Assembly (NCBI GenBank): GCA_002296975.1
Contig: DBIS01000070.1
Location: 13,498 to 19,896 of the forward strand
Source of the DNA: Deltaproteobacteria bacterium UBA796
Lineage (GTDB): Bacteria; Myxococcota_A; UBA796
Direction: 5' to 3'
DNA length: 6,399 nucleotides
The notes beneath the pieces are model-generated. The model was not told the DNA's origin. It saw only the letters and a program-made list of their open reading frames with translations, and did no database searches. The position numbers and the translations under genes are program-made. Shown here one piece after another: positions 1 to 6,205 of this stretch (its first letter is position 1; each line of letters starts with the position of its first letter).

Positions 1-167
1 TCAGCATCAGCGTCGGCATCAACATCATCTGGCCGGCATACCCCGTCATCATGATATGTCCGCCCTTCTGGGCAAGGGTCTGCAGAGTCGACCGCTGGGG
101 TTTTGGTGTCACCACCGCATCCCACAATCAACACTGCACCACAAAATAACAAAGCCAATCCACGCAT
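1..167 (-). CDS. Small secreted lipoprotein, 5' part only (runs off left edge)
   Basis: This is an open frame read leftward from an ATG at 167-165, with 55 codons visible before the window ends. The N-terminus is a classic lipoprotein signal: Met-Arg, then a hydrophobic stretch (residues 4-15), then the lipobox I-V-G-C with Cys17 as the predicted lipidated residue, followed by Gly-Gly-Asp. After a short Thr/Pro linker comes a Cys-spaced segment (CPEGRTYHDDGVC, residues 32-44). Next is an Asp/Ala alternation (residues 49-55) that continues past the edge. A strong ribosome binding site AGGAG (177-173) sits 5 nt upstream. An ATG slightly farther upstream (172-170) is followed at once by TGA, so it is not the start. 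The function is unknown. Such short Cys-rich, acidic lipoproteins are common in myxobacteria-like genomes and are often lineage-specific. Anchoring to the outer or inner membrane facing the periplasm is inferred. Confidence 0.8.
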   Translation of the reverse strand, partial: MRGLALLFCGAVLIVGCGGDTKTPAVDSADPCPEGRTYHDDGVCRPDDVDADADA

Positions 168-334
168 CACATCTCCTCCCCAAACCGGGCTGCAACCCCG
201 CAGCTAACCCAGTTTGCCACAAAACTCCGACTTTCACTCCATAGTAGTGACTCAAAGATCGCATGAAGCTGGGATTCACAACAACCCCGTCGCCGGGTTA
301 GCCCCTGCATCAACGCTCAGCCCTGAGGAAAAAG
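168..334. promoter_or_regulatory. Divergent intergenic region between lipoprotein and acyl-CoA dehydrogenase genes
   Basis: The 167 bp between two divergent starts must hold promoters for both directions. I see the two ribosome binding sites at its ends and one small imperfect hairpin: CCCG (286-289) pairs with CGGG (294-297) over a TCGC loop, and two more A-T pairs form beyond a bulged C. I could not find a -35/-10 pair on either strand that I would defend. TACTAT on the minus strand (246-241) is a possible -10 for the lipoprotein gene, but no good -35 lies at the right distance. Confidence 0.5.
173..177 (-). promoter_or_regulatory. Ribosome binding site of the lipoprotein gene
   Basis: AGGAG on the minus strand within GGGGAGGAGA, 5 nt before the ATG at 167-165. 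It decides the start of the left-edge lipoprotein gene. Confidence 0.75.
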
Positions 335-2212
335 ATGAGTACAGAAAAACTCCAAGTCAGCGAAGAAGATTCCCGAAAAGTAGCCGAGGCTGCCCGTGAA
401 TCCACCTGGAAGAAACCCAGCTTTATGAAGGAACTTTTCCTCGGAAACTTCCGCTTCGACCTGATTCATCCGTACCCAGAACGCACCGAGTGGCGACCTG
501 AATTTCAAGAATTTTTTGACAAACTTCAAGTCTTCTTACGAGACACTTGGGACGCTGTTGAGGTCGATCATACTGGCGAATACAATATGGAGCACGTGGC
601 CCAGCTCGCCGAAATGGGTGCATTTGGTATGAAGATTCCCACCGAGTACGGTGGACTTGGCTTTGATCAACTCGAGTACGCTCAAGTGATGGAATTGCTC
701 GGTGTCGCAGACGGAAACCTGACCGCTTTGTTGAGCGCTCACCAATCCATTGGCGTGCCCCAACCACTCAAATTGTTCGGCTCCGATGAACTCAAAGAGA
801 AGTACCTGCCCCGTTGCGCCAAAGGTGAGATCAGCGCCTTCGCCCTCACCGAGCCCGAGGTTGGCTCTGACCCCGCCCGACTGACCACCGTCGTCGAGCT
901 CTCAGAAGATGGAAGCGAATATATTCTGAACGGCACCAAGCTCTGGTGCACAAACGGTACCTTGGCAAAAATGCTCGTCGTCATGGCCAAAACTGCCCAC
1001 AGCGGAAAAATCTCGGCCTTCGTGGTCGAGACCGAATGGGAAGGGGTCGAGGTTATTCACCGCTGCCACTTTATGGGCCTTAAAGCGCTCGCCAATGCCG
1101 TCATCACCTTCACGGACGTGCGGGTGCCAGTCGGCAACCTCATCGGTAAGGAAGGCCGGGGGCTCAAGATTGCGCTCACCACCTTAAACGATGGACGCCT
1201 ATCCATTCCGAACACTTGCGTGGGCACATCCAAGAGCTGCTTAAGCACCGTGCGCAAGTGGTCTAAGATGCGGGTTCAGTGGGGCCTGCCCATCGGCAAG
1301 CACGAAAGCATCGGCCATAAGATTGCCTTCATCGCATCCACCACATTTGCAATGGAGTCCATCGTCAAGCTCACCAGCTACTTGTCCAATGATAAAAAAC
1401 TGGACCTGCGCCTTGAGAGCGCTGCGTGCAAAGAGTGGAACACCTGCCAAGGTTGGGACATTCTCGACGAGACCATGCAAATCCGAGGTGGCCGGGGCTA
1501 CGAAACCGAAAAGAGCCTCAAAAACCGCGGGGTAGACGCGTGGCCAGTCGAGCGCCTGATGCGGGATTCCCGGATCAACAAGATTTTCGAGGGTTCCTCT
1601 GAGATTATGCACCTTTTGATGGCCCGCGAGGCCGTCGACAAGCACTTGTCCGTCGCTGGCGCCATGGTCGACCCCAAAGCAACCATCGCCGACAAGCTCA
1701 AGGCATTGCCGAAGATCGCCCTCTTTTATGGTTGGTGGTACCCCACCCGCTGGCTCAAGGGTTTGTTCACACCCAGCTACCTCAGCTACGGTCGATGGGC
1801 CGGCCATCTCCGCTTTATCCATCGCACAGCAGCCAAACTCGCACGAGAAAGCTTCCACGGCATGGTGCTCTTTCGCGAAAAGATGGAGCGCAAGCAGGTC
1901 TTCTTGTTTCGCCTCGTCGATGTGGTCAACGAGCTCTTTGCCATGACCGCGTCGATCGCCCGGGCCATCGCCCTCGAGAAGCGCAATGCCAAGGGTGCCG
2001 CAGCCGCTGCAGAGCTCGCCGACATGTTCTGTGCCAACAGCCGCCGAGTGATCGAGGACCGCTTTTACCAGCTTTGGAATAACGATGACGATCAAAAGGT
2101 CGCCATCACTAAGCGGGTCATGAACGACGAGTTCCTATGGATGGAAGAAATGGCCCAACTTCTCGAGCCCGTGGCCTCAACAGACAAAGTACAAGCGCCC
2201 GCAGCAAAATAG
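335..2212 (+). CDS. Acyl-CoA dehydrogenase, long form with C-terminal extension (FadE/VLCAD-like)
   Basis: This protein probably catalyses the FAD-dependent first step of fatty-acid beta-oxidation, converting acyl-CoA to trans-2-enoyl-CoA and passing electrons to ETF. Its 625 residues have a short extension ahead of the ACAD fold (about 1-75), then the helical N-domain (about 75-165). The beta-domain with flavin-binding signature FALTEPEVGSD spans 169-179, and WCTNG is at 204-208. The C-terminal helical domain includes MQIRGGRGYE (381-390) and RDSRINKIFEG (410-420). Glu419 in IFEG aligns with the catalytic base of medium- and very-long-chain enzymes. Residues about 440-625 form an extra mostly helical segment, as in VLCAD/ACAD9-type proteins, suggesting membrane association and long-chain substrates (inference). 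The ATG at 335 has GAGGA (325-329) 5 nt upstream. The gene leads a possible rightward unit with the ZIP-like and peptide-transporter genes. Family assignment is firm, chain-length preference is not. Confidence 0.93.
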   Translation: MSTEKLQVSEEDSRKVAEAARESTWKKPSFMKELFLGNFRFDLIHPYPERTEWRPEFQEFFDKLQVFLRDTWDAVEVDHTGEYNMEHVAQLAEMGAFGMKIPTEYGGLGFDQLEYAQVMELLGVADGNLTALLSAHQSIGVPQPLKLFGSDELKEKYLPRCAKGEISAFALTEPEVGSDPARLTTVVELSEDGSEYILNGTKLWCTNGTLAKMLVVMAKTAHSGKISAFVVETEWEGVEVIHRCHFMGLKALANAVITFTDVRVPVGNLIGKEGRGLKIALTTLNDGRLSIPNTCVGTSKSCLSTVRKWSKMRVQWGLPIGKHESIGHKIAFIASTTFAMESIVKLTSYLSNDKKLDLRLESAACKEWNTCQGWDILDETMQIRGGRGYETEKSLKNRGVDAWPVERLMRDSRINKIFEGSSEIMHLLMAREAVDKHLSVAGAMVDPKATIADKLKALPKIALFYGWWYPTRWLKGLFTPSYLSYGRWAGHLRFIHRTAAKLARESFHGMVLFREKMERKQVFLFRLVDVVNELFAMTASIARAIALEKRNAKGAAAAAELADMFCANSRRVIEDRFYQLWNNDDDQKVAITKRVMNDEFLWMEEMAQLLEPVASTDKVQAPAAK

Positions 2213-2213
2213 G

Positions 2214-2257
2214 ACCTGACGCAGCTCAGCCTAAAACAGGTTGAGCTGCGCCCAGGT
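2214..2257 (+). terminator. Strong stem-loop just after the acyl-CoA dehydrogenase gene (terminator or attenuator without U-tract)
   Basis: CGCAGCTCAGCCT (2220-2232) pairs with AGGTTGAGCTGCG (2238-2250). This gives a 13-bp stem with one G-U wobble and a 5-nt loop. After a small internal loop (A2219 against C2251-C2252) the pairing resumes, with ACCTG (2214-2218) against CAGGT (2253-2257). It begins one base after the stop codon and nearly fills the gap to the next gene. No run of T follows, so it is not a canonical intrinsic terminator. It could be a 3'-end stabilising or Rho-related structure, or an attenuator. The outer stem buries the only AGG upstream of the next start. Confidence 0.5.
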
Positions 2258-2268
2258 TAAAGCGCCAA

Positions 2269-2958
2269 ATGCTTTCCGTCTTCGCCGCCATCATCGCCCT
2301 CGTCATGGGGGTTGCAATCGTCCCCGTCACCCGAGCGAAGCCCGCTTGGATGGCTGCCCTAGACGGCTTTATGTTGGTCGGTGTGGGTGGCGTCTTGGTG
2401 ATGGGCTTGCTGCCTTATAGCTTTGAGACCGCCGGTTGGTGGGCCATTGTGGCGGCCGCGATTGGGGCTGGCCTGCCCGCATTGCTCGAACGTGGCCATC
2501 ACCACGATGAACACACCCACGACTCCATCGCCTTTTTGTCCATCGCCGCCCTCGGACTCGCCGTCCATGCATTTTTAGACGGCGGCGCTTTGGCCGCTCG
2601 ACAAATCGACGACGCCAAACACACACGCGCCCTCGAGCTTGGGGTCTTATTGCACCGACTGCCCATGGGGATAATGCTCGGCATGCTGGGGGGCACCAAC
2701 CGAATGCGCCAGGCTTGGATAGCCGCGGGTGTTGTGGCCATTGGGACCATCGGCGGATTTTTGATGGGGGTTTCAACCCTGCCATTGCTTGGGCTCAAAG
2801 GTCTAGCACTCTTCCAAGCGCTCGTGGCCGGCACCCTCGTTCATGTGATTTACACCCACAGCCCCATCCGAAGCCCAAGCGGCCATCGCCGTGCCAACAC
2901 GATTGGCATGCTCGGCGGCTTACTCTTCTTGGCCGCGGTAGAGAGCCTGCACCACTGA
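2269..2958 (+). CDS. ZIP-like metal-ion transporter, divergent
   Basis: The protein has 229 residues and about eight hydrophobic segments (roughly 3-20, 30-50, 56-72, 87-107, 121-140, 148-168, 171-195, 209-226), the usual ZIP count. The fourth contains HAFLDGG (100-106), matching the H-x-x-x-D of ZIP helix 4. The fifth contains HRLPMG (129-134), resembling the H-E-x-P-H of helix 5 but with Arg in place of the metal-binding Glu and Met in place of the second His. A His-rich loop (GHHHDEHTHD, 76-85) between helices 3 and 4 fits metal handling. ZIP proteins move Zn, Fe or related divalent metals into the cytoplasm across the inner membrane. Whether this one transports, and which ion, cannot be said. 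The ATG at 2269 is the first usable start after an in-frame TGA (2242-2244). Its ribosome binding site is weak (AGG at 2254-2256, 12 nt away, or AAAG at 2259-2262). Confidence 0.72.
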   Translation: MLSVFAAIIALVMGVAIVPVTRAKPAWMAALDGFMLVGVGGVLVMGLLPYSFETAGWWAIVAAAIGAGLPALLERGHHHDEHTHDSIAFLSIAALGLAVHAFLDGGALAARQIDDAKHTRALELGVLLHRLPMGIMLGMLGGTNRMRQAWIAAGVVAIGTIGGFLMGVSTLPLLGLKGLALFQALVAGTLVHVIYTHSPIRSPSGHRRANTIGMLGGLLFLAAVESLHH

Positions 2959-3013
2959 GTCGAAGGTGTGGTGTTAAGCCCTAAATCGCGACCCTTTTCA
3001 CAGGAAAACAGCC

Positions 3014-4456
3014 ATGTCTTCATACAGCCCACTCACCGCGCCCGTCCCGACTTCGGATCTGCCGAAAGGCATCCCGTACATCGTCACCAACGAGGCCGCG
3101 GAGCGCTTCTCCTTTTATGGGATGAAGGGCATCTTGATCATCTTCATGACCAAGTACATGCTGGATGCACAAGGCGTCGCAGACTTTATGGGCCCCGATG
3201 AGGCCAAAGGCTACTACCACCTGTTCACCTCGGCGGTGTATTTCACCCCCTTCTTTGGCGCGATCATCGCCGACGCATTTTTTGGAAAGTACAAAACCAT
3301 CCTGCTCTTGTCGGTCGTGTACTGCTTTGGCCACTTCGCCCTCGCCCTCGATGAAACCCGAATGGGCCTCGCGGTTGGGCTCGGCCTCATCGCCTTGGGT
3401 TCTGGTGGTATCAAACCCTGTGTGTCCGCCCATGTCGGCGACCAATTTGGTAAAACCAACGGGCACCTACTCGAACGTGTTTTTGGCTGGTTTTATTGGG
3501 CCATCAACCTGGGCGCTTTCGCATCGACCTTGCTCACACCCTGGCTGTTGGCCAACTACGGTCCCCATCTCGCCTTTGGCATTCCCGGTGTCTTGATGGC
3601 GATGGCCACCGTCTTCTTTTGGATGGGCCGCAAGGTCTTCGTCCACATTCCTCCTGGCGGCGTGGCGTTTTTAAAGGAGACCTTCTCGAAAAAAGGTTTG
3701 GGCTCATTGGGTCGCCTGTTGGTCATCTACGCTTTCGTCGCAATGTTTTGGGCTCTATTTGACCAAACCGGGTCAGCGTGGGTGCTTCAGGCCGAAAAAT
3801 TAGACCGAACATTTTTGGGTGTCGAGTGGCTCCCCAGCCAAATTCAGGCCATCAACCCCATCACCATTTTGGTCTTCATCCCGATTTTCAATGGCATCTC
3901 GGCCCTCAAGTGGCCTGGGCTGTACACCATCATCAGCCGCACTTGGGCCCTCACGCCCTTGCGCAAAATCGGCATCGGCTTTTTTATGACCGTGCCCGCC
4001 TTTTTGATTCCGTCTTGGATTGAAAGCCAACTCGCCGCTGGGGTTGAGGTCAACATCGCCTGGCAATTATTCGCCTATGTGGTGCTGACGGCCGCAGAGG
4101 TCTTTGTGTCGATCACCTGCCTTGAGTTCTCTTATGTTCAGGCACCCAAAAAGATGAAGTCACTGGTCATGGCCTGCTTTTTGATGAGCGTGTCTTTGGG
4201 CAACATCTTTGTGGCAGCAGTAAACTTCTTCATCCAAAACGAAGACGGCAGCTCAAAGCTTTCTGGTGCTGACTATTACAACTTCTTCGCCCTGTGCATG
4301 CTCGCGACAGCCATCATCTTCATTCCCGTCGCGATGGGCTACAAAGAAGAGCGCCATATGCAAGACGAAGAAGGTAGCGACGACGACGGCGCACCCCCCA
4401 TGCCGCCTAAAAAGACCAGCCTTTTAGGTGCCGAGACTGTCTCCGACGAGGCCTGA
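3014..4456 (+). CDS. POT/PTR-family proton-dependent di-/tripeptide symporter
   Basis: This is an inner-membrane MFS transporter of the proton-coupled oligopeptide family with 480 residues, typical for bacterial members. Family motifs occur in order. In helix 1, NEAAERFSFYGM carries ExxER at 27-31. YYHLF contains His69. FFGAIIADAFFGKYKT spans 80-95. The first PTR2 signature GSGGIKPCVSAHVGDQF spans 129-145 with Lys134. The second, FYWAINLGAF, is at 160-169. FWALFDQTGSAW in helix 7 is at 245-256. The helix 10 region has AEVF (Glu362) and LEFSYVQAP at 370-378. Several of these resemble animal PepT1 more than short bacterial POTs, but the large animal extracellular domain is absent. The acidic, Pro-containing tail (about 444-480) is probably cytoplasmic. 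The start has AGGA (3002-3005) 8 nt upstream. The gene lies 55 bp after the ZIP-like gene and may be co-transcribed with it. Confidence 0.93.
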   Translation: MSSYSPLTAPVPTSDLPKGIPYIVTNEAAERFSFYGMKGILIIFMTKYMLDAQGVADFMGPDEAKGYYHLFTSAVYFTPFFGAIIADAFFGKYKTILLLSVVYCFGHFALALDETRMGLAVGLGLIALGSGGIKPCVSAHVGDQFGKTNGHLLERVFGWFYWAINLGAFASTLLTPWLLANYGPHLAFGIPGVLMAMATVFFWMGRKVFVHIPPGGVAFLKETFSKKGLGSLGRLLVIYAFVAMFWALFDQTGSAWVLQAEKLDRTFLGVEWLPSQIQAINPITILVFIPIFNGISALKWPGLYTIISRTWALTPLRKIGIGFFMTVPAFLIPSWIESQLAAGVEVNIAWQLFAYVVLTAAEVFVSITCLEFSYVQAPKKMKSLVMACFLMSVSLGNIFVAAVNFFIQNEDGSSKLSGADYYNFFALCMLATAIIFIPVAMGYKEERHMQDEEGSDDDGAPPMPPKKTSLLGAETVSDEA

Positions 4457-4458
4457 TC

Positions 4459-5871
4459 TTACTGAACATAGCCCAAGGCCCGCAGCTGCTCTACGGCCTC
4501 TGCAGGTACAGCCAGGCTCTCGGTGTGGCTCACATCGGGCATGGCTTCTCGCGCCCGCTTAAGCAGCGCTGCGCTCGGCGCCCCCTTGGGCTTGGTCATC
4601 GACGGGTCGGCCTTTAAATCAAAAACCGCAGACACACCGTCATCCCGAATGAGCACTGCTGTCTCACCCTCTCTGAACAGCCGCTGCCCTTGGGTGAAGG
4701 CACCGCCAACATTTTTGGCGAACACGGGCATGGGCCAAGCCCGAGCAAGGATGGGGCCGCGTCGTTTTTTACCGCCAACAACGGGCAATAATGAGCCGGC
4801 CAGATCCTCTTCGATCCCCGAAAGCTCAATCAAGGTTGGGTACACATCTCGGAGGGACACCGGTGTGGACACGCGCAGGCCCGCCTCAAGCCTGCCAGGG
4901 GCGGCGATGACCAACGGTATGTGGGTGACCTGCTCATAAACCCGCAACCCATGCCCTATCAGACCATGCTCCCCCAAATATTCCCCATGATCACTGGTCA
5001 CAGCGACAATCCCATCACCGTGACCATTGGCGTTCCAGGCACCAACAAGCTCCACCATCGCCCGGTCTAGGCGGAGCATTTCCCCGTCATAGAGGTCGCG
5101 AATAAATTCAAGATCTTCAGCGTCGAGAACCAACTCACCTTTGGCGAAGGCCTCCTCACCGGTGAGCTTGTCTGGTGAAGGTCGCTGATTGAGTGCCAAA
5201 GCTGGCGGCACACGCCCGGCGCTGTAGCGGGCCACCCATCCATCGGCATCGGCCTCTAAAAAGCGTGCCTTATGTTGACGAGACCACGGAACCTCCGGTG
5301 ATAGCGCATAGGGCGCATGAGCGGCCATGAGGTTCACGAATAAAAACAACGGGCGTGGGTCGTTATTGGCCAACAAAGCCTTGGCCTCGGCCACCACCAC
5401 CGCGTCTTGCTTGAGCCATTCCGCACGCTCAAAACCTCGGGTGAGGCCCAGCTTGGGGTCGAGTAAACTGTTGGAGGCCAGAGACACCGTCCGGTAGCCT
5501 GCGGCCGAAAACCGTTCGGCCAAAGTCGGCAAATCCGTCCGCATCGGCGACATGCGCCAATAGCCGGTGCTCGGATCAACTTCATCGGAGGCGTCCGACC
5601 AATGGGCACCACTGACCCAGGGGGGCTCGCCTGTGAACAATGCCGCGTGACTGGGCCAAGTCCAAGTGCCAGAGGTGGTGACATCTTCAAACAAGACACC
5701 GGCCGAGGCGATGGCATCAAACTGAGCCGAGGTTGGGCGGGTGGCACCGTAGACACCCAGCCGATCGGCCCGCACGGTGTCGAGCACCACCAACAACACA
5801 TCGGGTCGGGGGGCTATTTGAGTGGTACAGCCGCAAAGAACGGCCAATACTGTCAGCCTGCTGAGGCTCAT
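4459..5871 (-). CDS. Sulfatase/alkaline-phosphatase-superfamily lipoprotein with Thr nucleophile
   Basis: The chosen start (5871) gives 470 residues and overlaps the stop of the upstream gene as ATGA. An open frame does extend up to 5976, but it only crosses the neighbouring gene. The new N-terminus is a lipoprotein signal with lipobox L-C-G-C (lipidated Cys15), so the enzyme should face the periplasm or cell exterior. Superfamily features follow. Asp31 in VVLDTVRADRLG is a metal ligand. GTWTWPSHAALFTG (68-81) is the nucleophile loop. HAPY is at 185-188. SDHGEYLGEHG (293-303) carries metal ligands Asp294/His295, followed by His307. The C-terminus ends LRALGYV, common in this family. At the C-x-P-S-R position it reads T-W-P-S-H, so Thr71 replaces the Cys/Ser needed for formylglycine. 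This argues against a classical sulfatase and for a phospho-ester or phospho-transfer role (inference). The substrate is unknown. Confidence 0.88.
   Translation of the reverse strand: MSLSRLTVLAVLCGCTTQIAPRPDVLLVVLDTVRADRLGVYGATRPTSAQFDAIASAGVLFEDVTTSGTWTWPSHAALFTGEPPWVSGAHWSDASDEVDPSTGYWRMSPMRTDLPTLAERFSAAGYRTVSLASNSLLDPKLGLTRGFERAEWLKQDAVVVAEAKALLANNDPRPLFLFVNLMAAHAPYALSPEVPWSRQHKARFLEADADGWVARYSAGRVPPALALNQRPSPDKLTGEEAFAKGELVLDAEDLEFIRDLYDGEMLRLDRAMVELVGAWNANGHGDGIVAVTSDHGEYLGEHGLIGHGLRVYEQVTHIPLVIAAPGRLEAGLRVSTPVSLRDVYPTLIELSGIEEDLAGSLLPVVGGKKRRGPILARAWPMPVFAKNVGGAFTQGQRLFREGETAVLIRDDGVSAVFDLKADPSMTKPKGAPSAALLKRAREAMPDVSHTESLAVPAEAVEQLRALGYVQ
5868..5871 (-). promoter_or_regulatory. ATGA stop/start overlap (translational coupling)
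   Basis: On the minus strand the DUF1279 gene ends GAC-GAA-GAA-TGA and the lipoprotein gene begins ATG-AGC inside the same ATGA. The only ribosome-binding-like sequence before it is a weak GAAG, which fits re-initiation by terminating ribosomes. This overlap decides the start of the downstream gene. Confidence 0.75.
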
Positions 5872-6155
5872 TCTTCGTCGATGGTCGGTGAGCGTTTGAG
5901 CACACGGGCGATGAAGGGCGTGGCGATCACCGTGACCAATATTCGGGCTGGTTGACTCACCTTCGCCGCCACCCACGCACCGAATAGCAAGCCGCCGGTC
6001 GCCGATGCCCCTTCGACTTCAACCCCTTGCTTGATGGCGATAACATAGCCGATGAGCACCATGGCCCACAGGCTCAGATAGGTGCCCATGGCAACCTTTC
6101 CGTATTCCTTTTGAAGGCGTTCCCAGCGTGTTTTCAAACGATTCCATGAAAGCAT
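5868..6155 (-). CDS. DUF1279 (FAM210-like) small membrane protein
   Basis: The protein has 95 residues. A basic N-terminal stretch (about 1-20, ending KEYGK) is followed by a hydrophobic helix (about 22-41), a short Gly-rich second segment (about 52-66) and a third helix (about 71-86) starting with the K-x-x-x-P-x-R pattern (Lys65, Pro69, Arg71). It ends in a charged tail. Tyr-Gly-Lys before the first helix, the Gly-Val pair in the loop (44-45), and the Pro-x-Arg followed by a T-P near the end are the layout I know from the DUF1279 family. That family includes eukaryotic mitochondrial FAM210A/B and short bacterial proteins without a defined biochemical role. A start at 6155 is supported by GAGGG (6166-6162) 6 nt upstream. 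It is the first gene of a leftward pair and overlaps the sulfatase-fold lipoprotein gene by 4 nt. Confidence 0.8.
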   Translation of the reverse strand: MLSWNRLKTRWERLQKEYGKVAMGTYLSLWAMVLIGYVIAIKQGVEVEGASATGGLLFGAWVAAKVSQPARILVTVIATPFIARVLKRSPTIDEE

Positions 6156-6169
6156 TGTGGACCCTCACC

Positions 6170-6192
6170 CGGCAAGGGCGCGACGGCAAGGG
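6170..6192. repeat. 9-bp direct repeat in the divergent DUF1279/panE-like intergenic region
   Basis: CGGCAAGGG occurs at 6170-6178 and again, identically, at 6184-6192, separated by CGCGA (14-bp period). It lies in the 50-bp gap between divergent start codons and could be a regulator site for either gene. The second copy also supplies the AAGGG that may act as a distant ribosome binding site for the rightward gene. The copies fall in different reading frames, so this is not a peptide repeat. Confidence 0.55.
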
Positions 6193-6205
6193 TTACAGCA
6201 AGTCG

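Noticed and set aside
56..399. Short rightward open frames across the left-edge region (56-244 and 214-399).
   Set aside because: The first is antisense to the lipoprotein gene and the second overlaps the acyl-CoA dehydrogenase start in another frame. Neither has a convincing ribosome binding site or a recognisable product.
1241..2095. A 284-codon open frame on the minus strand inside the acyl-CoA dehydrogenase gene.
   Set aside because: It lies wholly antisense to a gene with clear family motifs. Its translation has no recognisable domain, and long antisense frames are expected in GC-rich coding DNA.
3020..3466. A 148-codon minus-strand open frame within the peptide transporter gene.
   Set aside because: It is antisense to strong POT motifs and its translation shows no domain, so it is a shadow frame.
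5872..5976. A 35-residue N-terminal extension of the sulfatase-fold lipoprotein starting at 5976.
   Set aside because: It overlaps the DUF1279 coding sequence and would bury the lipoprotein signal. The ATGA overlap at 5871 gives a proper signal peptide start.
6146..6205. An alternative upstream start for the ketopantoate-reductase-like gene at 6146.
   Set aside because: It has no ribosome binding site, overlaps the divergent gene's start, and adds 20 residues ahead of a Rossmann fold that normally begins at the N-terminus.
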